DNA of 64,000 bases from Euryodendron excelsum (GCA_033060915.1 CM065383.1:14520001-14584000), one strand, 5' to 3'; shown: positions 1 to 13,560, counted from the first letter of the stretch. Notes: generated by a model not told the origin, from the sequence alone. Program-made: numbers and translations.

Positions 1-3000
1 GATAATGCTCTTTTTTTTTCTTAGTCGACCTTACTTTCTAATATATTTTTGAGTTTAGTCCATGTGTTTTTTAACTTAAAAAACAAATGTCTTGTCATAA
101 TTTTTGTGTATTTGCAAAAAGTTTTTGAAGAATTACTTACATCTGCTATGAGTATAGTGGATCACCTTGTCTATAATATGAATGTATATCTCTTTTTCAT
201 TGTATTGTTTGATTACTTTTGGGTATAACTTCTTCCAATAGTTATGCATCTTTTCTGCTTTACAGTTGTTAGCATGTATCAAGGTTTTACTTTTGATTTT
301 GATTTTTCAGATTTTATGAATTTGTAATTCATTAGATTTAATTATTTTTTATGTGAATTCATTTAGTTAATTATTAGGTCAATTTTAAAAGGATGCTTTT
401 TAATTTACCTAGCTGTGACTAATGACAATGGAAATGATCAATGATTAAGTCTGCTGAATGTGTCGCATAGGCTTCAAAATGCAGCAATTTGTTGTCACAA
501 AGGCTTCAAAATTTATACAACGAAGGAGCATTCTCAAATTCCTAATTAATTCCATTTTCACTCAGAATTATTTCATTACATATCCACTGATATATAATCG
601 ATAGTTCATTAATATAAAGCACTAAAGACAACAGAAATAAATAGTCATGAGGTATGATTTTATCAACTACCATGTGCCCGGAAAAAAAGAAAGAAAGACA
701 AATGTCAAATTAGGAGGTCTCTCTCTTTTAGAGGTTTCTATAAAGTTTAAAGCATTTGCCAAAGGTGTTTTCCCTTATTTCTTATGAATCTCTGACGTTA
801 TTTTTTTTTCTCATTTTTTTCAGTTTTTCCATTGGTGTCTAGCTTTGGAAGTGTACTTAACTTTAAAGTTAGTATTACTATAAACTATACATTCTTTTAT
901 AAAGTTTTTTAAAAAAGCTTAAACTCTAAGTTTGAACTGTTACAATTTTCAGAACATATATTAATTTTTTCCAACATTATTGGATCTTGGATTAACTGAA
1001 TCTTTGTGAATACCTATGCTGCAACATCAACAAAGCTGCATGATAATGTAAATAAAGTGTTAACAAGTGTTCAATGTAAAACAAAGATATGCAATTGCTT
1101 ATGTTTCTATTTTTAGATAGTTATTTTCAGTCATCTCTTTTCAAAAAATTCTTCACATTATCAACTCATTTTTCCAACTATTCTTTTTATAAATCTTAAC
1201 AAATGTCAATAACATCTTTTGCATTTAATTCTTCATGAGAGTCTTTGAAGATGGAAGTTTGCTATTGAAGTCTATTTGTTTTCTGAGAGACACTTGGCCG
1301 TAATCCATTGGTGTTGAAAAAGCAAATAATAATTGCTATCTTCATTAGTGCGTGATGGATTATAGCGAAGTGTCCTTTGGGGACCAAATTCAATTACTCT
1401 TGACCGGCACAACAGGAAAATGGAACAAAGTTGCTTTCTCAACCCTTTTGTTCTTCAAAAATCCACAGCACGCTGTCATCTTCATCAAAGCTGCTACATA
1501 CAATTGTAGTTGTAAATTTTGTTAGGTAAGTTCTTCTACATGTATACGTCAATATTTAATATTAATACTTTGTATGCCCGTGTAGCTTTTAGCTATACTT
1601 TTTTCCTAGTTAGTTAAGTAAATTAATCAAATATTTCAATGAAAGCTCCATTCATTAGACAAATTATTCATTGCTTTTTCAACTCTTCATTAATAAATTA
1701 TTCATTTTTCTCTTCTGTCTACGTTAATAAATCTTCCATTTTCTTCTTCATTGTGCTTTCCAGTTTCAACCCGCAGCTTCTTTGGCGAATAATTAGCAAC
1801 TGAATGAGATGCTGTTTTAGGTAAATCATCCACTCTGGCCTTTCGTTCCAAATGTTTCTTCTATTTTAAGCCACTTTTTTATAATGTTATCTAGCCTAAA
1901 ATCTAATTTTATTTTTATGTTTTAAATATGTGCCTGCTCCTACATATCGCCCTCTTTTATTTTAATATAAAAAATTTTACTCACAATAATTAATTTCTAA
2001 AATCTTGAAAAATTGCCACTCTATCTTTGAAAATATAATTTGCCACAACAAACCAATTACTCAACAAAATACAATAAAAAATACATACAAAACTGTTTAT
2101 CAAATTTATTTAGCTCAGTCAAATTGTAAAAAGAATGACACATATTACTTGAAAAAAAATCGCTAGCTTTTACATATTTGAATGAACATTATATTCAACA
2201 TTATTTCTTTCTATTTTTAAATTGTTTTTCCCTTATGTATTAATTTTCATTTCATTGCTTCTATGCATTTCACCAATGTTTTTTACTCTTTTAAAATCTA
2301 TTACATCTTTTTCTGTTTTATCTTTTGCTTCTCCTAACAAACAACTTAAAAGTTAACTAATTGACTAAATACAATACATTTATGTGTCTATATATTTATA
2401 TATATGTGTCTATGCGCCCACAATACTACTACAATTAATACTAAAAAAAATACCCATAGCTTCGTATAGAAAAGTTTACAATCATCATCAATACAAATAT
2501 GAAGACACTAGCACATGTTACGTCATTTGATCTTTGTCATTGAGAAAAAGCAAAGAAAAAATTACGAAACCATTTAGAGGTTAACAGCGATTTGTGAGCA
2601 GCTTTAAAAACAACGTTCTATGTCATGAAACCTTGTAGAGGTTTGTTTCACCGCTCACAACAAAGATTGAAGTAGAAAACTATGCGGACTATTTCAGAAC
2701 AGAGCTTTTCTTCTCTTTTCATTTTCTCTCTTTTCTTCTTCAAAAGTGATTTCTAGCTGCCTCAGAAACCGTAGGTAACAACAAATAGATCTTATTTTAT
2801 ATGCACTTTCATTGTTCTTGGAAAGATCTGAAATTTTCCTTTGTAGTTCAATTTTCTTTGTTAATTTGGATGTTCCCTTTGTTAGTTACAAAGCTTCTTC
2901 GGTATTTTGTTTTAAAATTTTTGTTATGAATCAAAGCAAATTTTTTGTATTGTATCTTCTTTTGTTTTATACATATTTGATGTCCGTTTTGATTGTCTTT

Positions 3001-6000
3001 GTTTAGGAAGACAAGATCATGCAGTGCAACTCCTCTGATAAAGGGAAGCTCCTTCAGGTGACTATCTTCAGTTACTGATTGTTTTGTAGTTTTATTTTCT
3101 TGTTCATCTCCCAATTATATTTTTGTTTTTTATCTTTTATATTTTATTTTCAATTTCCTGTTGTATTTCCTGTATTATTTTGTAATCTTTATTTGTTCCA
3201 ACAAAATTTCCTTTGAACAATTTTATTTGAGCAAATAGTAAGGTTTTCTTACATACAAAGAAAGTGTATAAATTGGCTTCTTTTTCTTCATGGATTTATA
3301 GATCTATATGATGTGTTTTTATTTTGTTGGTATTTATGCTTTGAAAGACACCGCTAAATTTTTATGATGTGTTTTTCAATATTTATACCCATAATGGGTT
3401 TCTTTTATTTCTATAACTTCGTTTTTCTCCCCATTTATCCAAACTTGTTGGAACCTACTTTTAAAATGGCTGTTCTCTATTAGTGTTGTTCATTGTTCTC
3501 TTGATGGTTAGGCCCCCCACCCCAAATAAAAAAATGTGGAAGAGGATTACTTTTTTTTTTTCCCCAAAGAATTGAAAATCAGTGAAAACTTAATTTTAGA
3601 TATTTTTTGTTTCATACCATTGTGATTTTTGAATTTTTTCCTATTGCTTAGGGTGGGAATTTTGTAGAGTCAAGTACTCCTTTAGTTTTTAATGCTTCAT
3701 GGACCAAGATTTTTCTGCTTACATTTGCATGGGGTTCTCAAGGTGCTATTTCTGGTGGACAAAAGAAGTGTATGACTGCTGGTATGCTTTCAGAATCATG
3801 AGTGTGGAACATCAAATGTTTTTCTTGGCAGTTTAGCTTTGTGTCATTTTTTAACATCTTTTCTTGCCTTGGGTTCTTCTTTTAAAAGTTGTTGCTATTT
3901 CGTGCCAGTACTTTGTTAAGTTTCTTTACCTATTAATTAAATATCTTTAACAGTTGTTCAATCTTGGCATTGAATCTTCTTTCTATTCTGATTGTCTCAT
4001 CAATTCAAATAAGTTCAGATGTGGGACTTGGTTCTATCATTCCATGGACATTCATATGATTGCTAGATTCGGTTCAAGCATTACTAACTCATTCTAGAGC
4101 TATAGATATCTTGAAATTCTTCTATGACTTTTTCACTTTTTTATTCTCATGGTAGTAAGGTGATTAACAAGTACATTAATTGTCGATATAGTTTACAAAA
4201 CTCTAGCGACCACTTCAATTTTGCTGCAAACGGATAAATACTCTGACCTATTTGTATCTGCTGCTAATCTGAGAACTAGCCTGGCCTACACCCAATATTT
4301 TGGTGTGAATAATGCTTGCTTGCTTTCTCTTTGTGGTCTTTTGTTTTGACAGAACCCTTTTGGGTTGTGGATTGGTTTTCTTTCAAATTTTGTGTTATTG
4401 TTAATGTGTAATTGCGTTACAGTCAGTTTAGAACTGCTTGTTTGGCTTTTGTTTACAGACACCAAAAATTTGGAAGAAATCATACAGTGACGGCTATTAT
4501 CAGTGCATTACTTGGCCAAGGAATTGAACAAGTATGAACCACTTTGCCATTTCCCTATTTGTCAAGTGTCTCACTAAATCAATCACTGTTTATTTTTAGG
4601 TGTTCTAAAGAAAAATGGAAGAATATTCCAATATGCAAGTAATGTCCGAAACTTAAAGCTAGCTATCTTGTTATTGTATGGATATGTGGAAAGTTCATTT
4701 TTTATTTTTTTTTTCGAGGAGGGGGGGGGGGGGGGGTATCGAGTAAAAAATTAGAACGAGTTAAAAAGGTGGCAGGTCTATAAATTTGTAAAAGCATTGT
4801 TGACTTGAGTAAGAAAATATTGGTCTTCTCACTGCCCTAAAAAGTAAAGCATTATGTTCCTTTTGCATATTGTGATACATAGGTATCTCTATTACTCATC
4901 ATGTGCTCCAAGGACACATGAAGACATGCAAGATGTGTTTGTTGATGTCCTTGTATTTCCTATGCAGCTCTGTTTCTTCAATATTAGTTCAGTTAGGAAT
5001 ATGGTGTTCTTGCTGACAAAACTGAAAAGATTGATACATGCAAGGGGAAATATTTCATAAGCAAAATTTCAAAATATTGTTAATCTTGTCATCATGCTCT
5101 AATTAGCAATTCAATTGTTTGGACTTGAAGGTGAACATACAGGTTTCTAGAGGGAGTGCTGAGGTTTGTAACTCTAAAAATCGATGAAATTTAATGTTTT
5201 ATTAGTATAAAAGCATCTTCTATGTGGTTTTATTCCTTAATGAGTATTTTAACACATCTTGTTTACTTTGAAGGCATGCTTGGTGGTTTGATTTTCTATA
5301 CTTTCCTTAAATTTATCTGTAAGTGTGTAAATTTGAACTCTGCTACTAATTAAAACTAATTTTTACTTGGATACCTATTTAAGGTCTCAAGTGGGATTAA
5401 ATTTGTATCAAAGCAGAAAATTAATTAATTCTGAGCAGGTTTCTTGTCATGCTTGGACATGTGTTGTTGCAAATTGTTATTTTTCTATAACCATATTACG
5501 GAATTAAACTTCTTAGGAGAAATAAAACATATATTCTTATGTAAGAGTAGTTTAGAAACCTGAGGATAACGTAAGGAATTTACATGTCTCTATTATAAGT
5601 AGCAGATTGGTTTTGGTCATTTGTTCTTGAGACATGGCAAGGAAGCATTCGTTTTTGAAAGACGATGTTTATGGTATTGTTCAATTAATTCTGTGAGTGC
5701 GTACCCAAGTAAATTTTATTTTTGACAACAAAAATAGGTGAATTCAAAATTGGGAAAACGGGGGCTTGTGAAATGGCCATTCTAGAGCTTATTTATGGTT
5801 AGTTGTTCTTGTGCCATATTCATTGTCAATTTTTTTTTTCTCAACATGCAATTCTGTTCAACCTGACTTCAATAGTAAAATGAACTCTATATACCTGTAA
5901 GTCCAAGTTGTTTTCGTCGTCTTATTTCAGTTGCCAAGGAAATAGTGATTTCAACTCTGGTCTTACCCAGCATCTTTTCTAATGGTATTCATTTTTTATT

Positions 6001-7472
6001 AATATATTTAGTCTGCAATGTGAGTGGAATTGCCTGGACAAAGTATTATCACTGTGTAGTTTTTGTTAAGCCTTGTCAGAGTTTGAATTCAAATGATAAA
6101 GATTTCAGAGCACATCTATTGAGTGGTTGGTATGTATTTGCTTATTTTGTTTTTACAGCTCCAACGGTAAACTAATCATTTTAAAATTCAGTACTGTAGT
6201 GTAATTTGCCTTTTCCTACGACCCAAGGCTCTCATTTTTCCAAACTTTCACAACAGTTTTTTTTTAACCACATAAATCACTTTCTTTTAATTGAGCTAAA
6301 ATATATTGATATGCAAATAGTCATTCTGTTATGGTTAGTTCTATGATTGCAATTCATTGACCAGTCATTTTTTGGAAAATGCAATTTTTAATTTAACTCA
6401 CTTATTCTTGCACCACATAATGTTCCAAGATTGTCACTTATGTTTCAATGAAGGAAACACTTTTGGCTTTCTTAAATATTATGGTATGCCCACCATCAGT
6501 GTCTTCCTCTTCTCACTCTGCTCATGTCCTTGGCGGCTCTGCAGGAAATTGATCGATCTGTGATTAGTCTCATCGCAAAACTAACACTTATGTATTGTTG
6601 CTCTTTTACGCTTATCCTATTGTACTTTGCATCTTAAACTCCTCATTACCATTCTATCCAAAAAAACAAAAAAACTCATTACCATCTTTATGCAATTTTA
6701 TGTGGCTGAAAGCACTCCGTTAATACATAAATGAAAATCTTTTGCATACGAAATACAAGGACAAGTTAGAACCATGTACAAAGTATAAAAGATATACGGT
6801 TTCGTCCTTTCAGCCCATTTCTGAGGAACTGAATCATACTTTTGTAGAAATAATAATATATTTGAAAGTTTTCACTCTAGATCAATGTGCTTTGGTATGA
6901 TTTAATTGGTCATGATATGTTAAGCTTCATTCAAGAAGTGTTCACAATGATATTTCATAGGTTGTCTCACAGACCAGAGAAGTTCTGTAGCTGTCAGCAT
7001 TATAATGTTGCAAAGCTTACATTGAATCCTAAAGATGGTTTCCTGAAATCAATTGAAAAAAAGTTGCTTTTTTTTACCAAAGCCTACGACACTTGTATTA
7101 CATGTAATGGCACTAGGTGGCATGCCTTGCACGCCGCACTCTCACTAGTATAATATAAAGTTTGAAAGTTCGTGATATCAACTAATCACACTTATTGATT
7201 TTTTTGTCTATATTGATGAAGTCTATTTAAGAATTTTCTAGGACAAAGCCTAATAAAGTTTTGGCATAAAAGATAAAAATGATTAAAAATTTAATAAGGA
7301 GATACTAACACTGGTTTTAGAAAATTATTGGGACACTAAATGAAAAGAAAAAGAAAGGAAGGGAGGAAGGAAAAAGAAGAAAAGAAAAATATAAGTGAAT
7401 CTTACAAATTATCATTTGGTATTAGTGCAACGTTAGGTTGATTTCAGAAATCTTTTCATTTTTGAATGTGTA
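1..7472. other. AT-rich noncoding region
   Basis: This stretch is very AT-rich, with long T and A runs and a run of about 18 G near 4720-4737. The open frames are short and look compositional. Three segments have splice-like borders on the plus strand (3007-3057, 3652-3781 and 4459-4531: pyrimidine tract plus AG before, GT after). Read together they meet a stop early in the third and match no family I recognise, so I do not call a gene. No transposon ends were found. Confidence 0.6.
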
Positions 7473-8053
7473 GATGTTCCTCCGGAGGAAATTATCAGTT
7501 TTGCTCAAGCTTTGATTGGCAAATGGATGGCTAGTCTTTGGAGGGAGGCCTGTCCCCAGTTTACTCAAAAGACCGGTGGATCGAAAGGTATCCGACCATT
7601 GGGATTTTTTTTTCATTAAGGGGAGCAGTCTACTATCTTTCACACCGGTGGTGACGGTCGGTATAGATGGAGCTTGAAAAAAGGAGACCCCAAGAGCAGC
7701 ATTGGCATATGTTGTTCAGAAGGAACATGGGGAGGTAATTGGCGAAGGTGTGGTCAATATCTTGGCATTCTCTCCATTTATGGCCAGAAGCTCGGGCATG
7801 TTGTGAGGCTATTCATTGGCTTTTTCAAAATCAACGGGTTTGCATTGTGACAGACTGTCAGATGTTGATCAAGGCTCTTCATCATTTGGATAGTTCTGAA
7901 TGTAATGCTAGATCTGTTGTTTTGGATATTTTGCATTTTGCGAACAAGTTAGATTATGTTTACATGTGTAAAATGGATCCGAAGGATGTTAGTCCGGTAC
8001 ACTTTCTAGCCACTTCTCAGTTGAAGCAGTGGTCAAGAGGACTTCCCTTTTAG
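7473..8053 (+). pseudogene. RNase H-domain protein relic (RVT_3 type)
   Basis: This is a decayed RNase H-like reading frame of the kind found at the end of plant LINE polyproteins and in stand-alone RNase H-domain genes. The 5' part (7473-7616) reads as a linker starting DVPPEEIISFAQAL and ends in TAA at 7617. The RNase H core starts near 7642 with GIDGA, which carries the first catalytic Asp. A TGA follows at 7675, and a one-base-type frameshift near 7783 moves the rest into another frame. That frame holds PEARACCEA (catalytic Glu) and VTDCQML (second catalytic Asp), and ends at 8053. No poly-A tail or target duplication was found, so LINE or host-gene origin stays open. With at least two stops and a frameshift it cannot be functional. 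The family assignment rests on motif order. Confidence 0.6.
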
Positions 8054-11000
8054 TTGTACTTGTCTATTATGAATGTTATTCCTTCGATGTTTCTCTAAAA
8101 AATATAAAAATCTTTTCGTTTTTGTTTTTATTTATTAATTTAGCAAGTATCTCGTAACAAAAGACGGATAAAAGATTTTATCTGCTTCATTTTCACTTCT
8201 TTTAAGCCCTGGTTCGGGTGAAAGAAAAGAAAAAAAGGGCAGGGGTGGTCGGAATGGAGAAGGGCATCTATCTGGTCAGATAAACCAGGGTAAATCCAGA
8301 ATGTGAATGAGGAAAAGATTTGGGATGGGGTTAGTTTCACCCATGCTGCACACATAATTAAACTATGGGTTACTAAAGAAGATGCATGCATGCTCCCGAT
8401 GGTGCATGGTTGCCCAGTAGCCGTTTCGGGTGGGATGACAATCTCAGGCCAAGAGCTAGCCTCACATGGAGTACTGCTCAGCCGGTCAATGCCTGTCTAA
8501 AGGCTGGTCTGGTGCTTGCCAGTTGCCACATGCACCACATGATGGTGATATATATATTGCTCTTCTAGGAAACTCTTCGTCTCAAAGATTGGCTGTCAAT
8601 TGGGTGTTGTTTTAATTTCTTTGTTTCATCCATTTTCAGTTTTGTGTATATAAATACACACACAAACATCACCTTCTTCATCCTATGGCAGACAACTGTG
8701 TGATAACAACAGCTTAGCATTGAAACTATGCCTTCTGAACAATTATTCACCATTTTATTTTTTTCGAATTCGGAGCCTTTGAATATTGATGCCCTTCCTA
8801 GCTAGCTAATTTGGCTTTCCACATCTTGCCTTCCCCACCCCCTTCTCTCTGTTCCCCTTAGCTTATGAGTCTGTTCTTGAAAAATTGGCAAAATGCTTGG
8901 TTGTTGCATGGTTCTAATACTAAATTTTAATGCAGGGACCATGTGAATTTCGGGGAGCTGAATGTTGACAAGACAAAGTGGGGACCGAAGCTTGATCTCC
9001 CTCATTTGCAATGCAGTAGGCATGCTTCCAAGACAATGCTTTATTGAGAAAGTGCACCAAGTTTATAACTCATGTCTAGACATTTAGTGTATACTTTAAT
9101 CGTACAAAACAGAGTAATTTATTAACCTTAATTCTCATGGTTTATAATCCTCTCTTCGGTTCCAAAACTGAGTATGCTACTACAGAACCCATTGCTTGTG
9201 TTCAATTTAATTAAGAACACTTAATTCTCTCTTGGCATTTTTGCATCCTGATTGAAGGAACTTTGTGCATTCTATGATCATAAAGAGCCTGGTCCAGTGG
9301 TCCTGATCTTTTAAGCCAACACTTTCGAGCTAGTTTTTATATCATACTAATAGAGCTGAATTTGGGACCTAGGGGATGCTAGCAGACTTGACCTGACTTC
9401 ATGTAATAAGGTGCCAAAAAGGGTTAAAATGAAGAGAGAGAGAGAGAGAGAGAGAGAGGAACTCATGGGCAAAAAAATAATCAATGTGTGTTATGGTTCA
9501 ACGTCTCTTTTCAATTTCTACATACGCTCTATTGTTTGCAGCACCTCAAAAGATTCACGGACTAATAACCCCTAACAGAGCAACTAATGCTCACATTAGA
9601 AAAAGTGTCATTTTCTTTCTCTGTTGGAGACTCAATGCCATTGTGAACAGAATAAAATGGACTTTTTAATGTACATAGAAATAGGTCTTTGCCCCCAAAA
9701 ACCATTACGACAGCCTCGCTGTGTCACCATGTTTTGCCACTTGCTTAAACACCTACTGCAAGAATGTCAGCCTTAAAGCTAATGTAAAGTGCTTGCATCA
9801 TCCCACCACCTCTTATAATTATCACTATTATCAGGCCACCATTACTACCACTAACAGCAAATTGCCAATTACCCAGATTCAATTTCAGAAAATATTAAAT
9901 AAAGTTTTAGATGGCAGATTAGTGTTTGATTAATCTAAGGACAAGATCATATTTAATTTGATTACAACAGAAGATAATAAAAGTAATTTGTTGGAGCCCC
10001 ATTTGTGTATAACCAAAACCAACCACGTATATTTAGATGTATGACCGATTGTAACTTAAGAAATGGTTTCACCAATAGATTTCAAGACATCTTTAAATCA
10101 TTATATGCATTGGCAACTCCAGATCAGATAGAGCCTAATGGTTGATATTATAAATTTGCATTTTTCACTCAAATTAGAGCCCAGTAACAATGGTTACAAC
10201 TAATAATCACATTTGAAAATACTTTCATATTTCTCCATTGGAAAGATTGTGTCATTTTGACTAAATGCTCTTTTTTTCCCCTTCCAAATCCATTACTCAG
10301 GTTCAAATAATATAATGGACCTTATACTATGTTTAGAAATAATGCTTTGCACCAAAAAAATTTAACTCCTTTTCCACCTGCATCTACTATGATCAAATGC
10401 ATTCATATTTGTAATTGATCTAATTTAATGCATTATCTATCTGCAGCAATAGATGCACTTATAGGCGTGATTATGATTGAATATATTGTGAATCAATGCA
10501 AAACTTTCAAGTATGTTGTGCTTCGGATACGAAAAATACTAATCAGAGACTGTACATATAACTTCCACATTGAACAGAAATTGCAAGTTTTGGAATGTTT
10601 CTCCAGTTTTCTTCTTCTTACTCACTCATGACTCAAGACATGGTATAGATTCCAATAAAAAGTTCAACATTAATTAATTAAACAGTTGTATTCAGCGAAA
10701 ATGAAATAATGAAACATGCCAGAGTTCAGTAGGTGGGTTCAGAGTCAGCTTTGGCTCAAACTATAACACTGAATGTCTACTAAACAAGTTGAAAAATTCA
10801 CATACATTTTTGTGAAGAATTTGACCAGCACAAATATCAATTTTGGCGAAGGGAATATGAGTGACAAGGTTATGTGTAGACTTTGAAGCCAAGGGTAAAG
10901 GAGTGAGAAGGTTATGGGTAGGCTGTGAAGTCATAATAGCCTCATAAAGCAGTATTTGTCTAAGCTGACTAGTTTACAGCCATTTTGTTGCTAGCCCATT

Positions 11001-11294
11001 TTAGCCACTGTTAGTCCCAGTGCTCCCAGCAAGCAAAGATGGAAAATTCCTTGAAGTATCATGAATTATTTTTGTCCATGCAGAATCATTTGCCCAATCA
11101 AATGTAAGGGTTGCCCATGCTTTGGACCACCATACGGAAAACCATGTAAATAAGGCATTCTAATCTAATATTGTTTTAGTGGAGGATGAAAAATATACCT
11201 TCTCATTTCCTTTCCCCCCTACAGATTCCAAGCAACAACAAAGCATTTATCTCTAATTTTCCTTTTACCTTCTCTTGTTTAATTTGTAACTTGT
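8054..11294. other. noncoding region upstream of the subtilase
   Basis: No coding region or transposon end is supported here. Short ORFs are unrelated to any family I recognise. A GA microsatellite lies at 9431-9459. The last few hundred bases are the distal 5' flank of the subtilase gene. Confidence 0.55.
9431..9459. repeat. (GA)n microsatellite
   Basis: About 14 uninterrupted GA dinucleotides, visible directly. Confidence 0.95.
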
Positions 11295-11439
11295 TGCCAA
11301 ACACAACCTTAAGGCGCCACATTACAAATAGTAGTTGAAGTAGCTTTGCTCCTCCCTCCCTCCATATCCAGTCCATCAATCCTTTACAGCAACTCTGCAA
11401 TGGCCTCCTATCATTTTACTTCCCTTGTTTGTTTCCTGC
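11295..11439 (+). repeat. upstream tandem copy of the subtilase promoter and start
   Basis: This 145-bp segment is repeated directly downstream at about 11440-11570. Both copies begin TGCCAAACACAACCTTA, carry a GCGCCACATTA or GAGCCACATTA block, a TTTGCTCCTC tract, CTCCATATCCAGTCCA and a start codon in a matching place (ATG at 11400 and 11536). The upstream copy has ACAAATA where the downstream copy has TATAAATA. Its reading frame resembles the signal-peptide start but reaches a stop inside the next copy after about 23 codons. It is a local tandem duplication of the proximal promoter plus first codons. Confidence 0.8.
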
Positions 11440-11466
11440 TGCCAAACACAACCTTAGGAGCCACAT

Positions 11467-11474
11467 TATAAATA
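11467..11474 (+). promoter_or_regulatory. TATA box of the subtilase gene
   Basis: TATAAATA lies about 62 bp before the subtilase ATG at 11536. The duplicated upstream copy lacks an intact TATA at the equivalent position, so this one probably served the gene. Confidence 0.6.
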
Positions 11475-11535
11475 TTCGTTGAAGTGCCTTTGCTCCTCAC
11501 TCCCTCCATATCCAGTCCACCAATCCTTCACTGCA

Positions 11536-12225
11536 ATGGCGTCCAATCATTTGCTCATCTCTCTTCTCTTTGTAGTGTTATTAAACACTACTGTCACTGG
11601 AACTCAAATGTCCAGTTATATCATTTTCTTCCACAGCAATTCAACCACCTCTCGGCTTTCTCATGAAGCAGAGTGGCTGGAACACCGGATTTTTTACAAC
11701 TACGATGTATTGCAAGGCATTGCGGCGAGGTTGACGGAGGAAGAAGCTCACTTCATTGCCAACGTTTCGGGAGTCACGGCCGTGTTGCAAGATCAAGCAA
11801 ACGTGCAGCTTCACACCCCTTTGGCATGAGTCTAACTTCGGCGAAGGTGTCATAATTGGATTGGTGGACACTGGGATATGGCCAGAAGCCGAAAGCTTCA
11901 GCGATGCAGGACTTGGGCCAGTGCCTACTGGTTGGAAGGGGTCCTGCGAAGCTGGAGAAGACTTCAACTCGAGTCTCTGCAACAGAAAATTGATCGGGGC
12001 TCGACGCTTCAACACGAGGCTACAACACCTTAAATCTGACAAGGTGGTGATACATTTCGGTGAGGATTACGAGTCGCCACGAGATGGTCATGGCACTCAT
12101 ACAGCCTCTACAGCCGCTGGTTCCCCTGTTGAGCATGCTGACCTTTTCGGTTTGGCAAAGGGCACTGCCAGAGGAATTGCACCCAAAGCAAGAGTGGCCA
12201 TGTACAAGGCCTGTTATGAAAGGAG
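11536..12225 (+). pseudogene. subtilisin-like serine protease, 5' part (split by a retrotransposon)
   Basis: This is the N-terminal part of a plant subtilase (peptidase S8, SBT family), a secreted serine endoprotease. The chosen ATG opens a hydrophobic signal peptide (MASNHLLISLLFVVLLNTTV) after a TATA box. An Inhibitor_I9-type prodomain follows (from SSYIIFF to VTAVLQDQ). Near 11815 a deletion removes the usual prodomain-catalytic junction and shifts the frame. Reading resumes in the frame holding GVIIGLVDTGIWPE (catalytic Asp of the triad) and DGHGTHTAST (catalytic His). The frame runs to MYKACYER at 12225 and is then broken by a 4.5 kb LTR retrotransposon. The catalytic Ser half lies at 16754-18252. 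Plant subtilase genes of this type are often intronless, and no intron is seen. The frameshift alone would abolish the full-length protein. Confidence 0.9.
12221..12225 (+). repeat. left target-site duplication AGGAG
   Basis: AGGAG directly precedes the 5' TG of the inserted element and recurs at 16754-16758 after its terminal CA. Five bases is the usual LTR-retrotransposon duplication. Confidence 0.92.
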
Positions 12226-12759
12226 TGTTAGTCTAAAAATCACATAATAGAGATTAAACGAAAAGAAATCATCATTCACTAATATATTTAAATGATAATA
12301 AAATAAATACATCATATAATACAAAAATATAGATTAAAACAGTCTGATCAGTGAGATAGTGAGGCACGATGTAGTCGATATCTTAAAGTCGTTGCGCTTC
12401 CCTACGTGAAAGTTTTAGCGGACATCAACAGCTTCAAAACCGTGGTTGCCATAAAATATAAGTAAAAGGTATGTATGAAGACAAAAGAGTATGCAGGTAA
12501 AGGTGAAATTTTTGTATATAGAATAATGTCATCTTTCTACTATCTCTTCAAACAATTATTAGATATATGTATATATACACAAGACCAATGGTGAAGTCAT
12601 TAACATTGGCTACATAATTATAATAAAGGATACCAATAAATAACTTTTAACTTCCAACATAATGTTTGGAATAAATAGGTCATGAATAGGATAATAATTA
12701 AATTTATAATACTAATTATAATATGAAAAGTTTTGAAACTTTATCACAATATACCAACA
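12226..12759 (-). repeat. LTR of element B (left, 534 bp)
   Basis: Starts TGTTAGTCTAAAAATC and ends ATACCAACA. It matches 16158-16753 along its length, except that it lacks about 70 bp within the stretch GACATCAAC to CCGTGGTTGCC. TG...CA ends with short inverted termini are typical of LTRs. Confidence 0.92.
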
Positions 12760-12775
12760 ATCCCTCACAAGTTTA
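12760..12775 (-). promoter_or_regulatory. probable polypurine tract of element B
   Basis: On the minus strand ACTTGTGAGGGAT lies directly before the LTR start TGTTGG. Plant LTR elements prime plus-strand DNA synthesis at such purine-rich sites next to the 3' LTR. This supports a minus orientation. Confidence 0.45.
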
Positions 12776-12899
12776 AAACTTTGAAGCATAATAAATTCAT
12801 TAGAAATCTCAACAATGCAAATTAAAAAATTTAATAAATAATATATGAAAATTTTGGCAAACCAAAATAAATTAATATATAAAAATTTGGCAACCATAA

Positions 12900-13560
12900 T
12901 ACTGTGTAATAGGTGTAGGTGTCTTCCGGACTTGAACTTCACTTAGTGATAACAGCCTCCATTTGAAGGAATCATAGTGAACTATGTCTTGAACTAGATC
13001 CTTTGAGCCAGAGTTTGACATGTCACACACACAGTACCAATTATTAGACATGTTCGCGAGGTAGTGCGATTAATGGCAATGCACTGAATCTTAATTCTCA
13101 TGAGAGTTACTAGAGAACAGCCCAATTCTCACAGTCGTGGCCTCACGACGGCTCTCACTTAGGTGAATCCTCCAAGGGTACATGTGACAAATACCTTGCG
13201 GGAGTTTGCCCGCTTTGGACTCATTCAGGGTTATACCCTTCCTTAACGTTCACATTTCCACAACACAAATGCCTTAGGGATGAGCAGGAGAACATCTATA
13301 TGGTGTCTCCTAATTTATTGAGTGTTGGACATGAGTTACGTTGTATAGATTGTTTCTACCCATTGAACATCCTTCATGGGACCTCCAATCACAAATGTCG
13401 GGTTACCTCCCTTGGTGACTCTCTGTGGGCTCACTCATCCCCCTCGGTCAAATAAGGATCTAGCCTCATGCGTTAATCCAGAGGCAATTAATATTGTATC
13501 TCATTTAGGCTTCTCAAGCCATATGCCTTAATTTAGTTTTCTCATTTTCAAGTCTCGCTA
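12900..13560. other. less AT-rich noncoding block inside element B
   Basis: This block stands out from the rest of the element by higher GC content. It has no long frame on either strand. It lies next to the inferred 3' end. It may hold packaging or dimerisation signals, but nothing in the sequence shows that. Confidence 0.35.

Noticed and set aside
3007..4531. Three splice-bordered segments that could form a small gene
   Set aside because: The joined reading meets a stop early in the third segment, and no part matches a family I know. AG and GT are common in such DNA.
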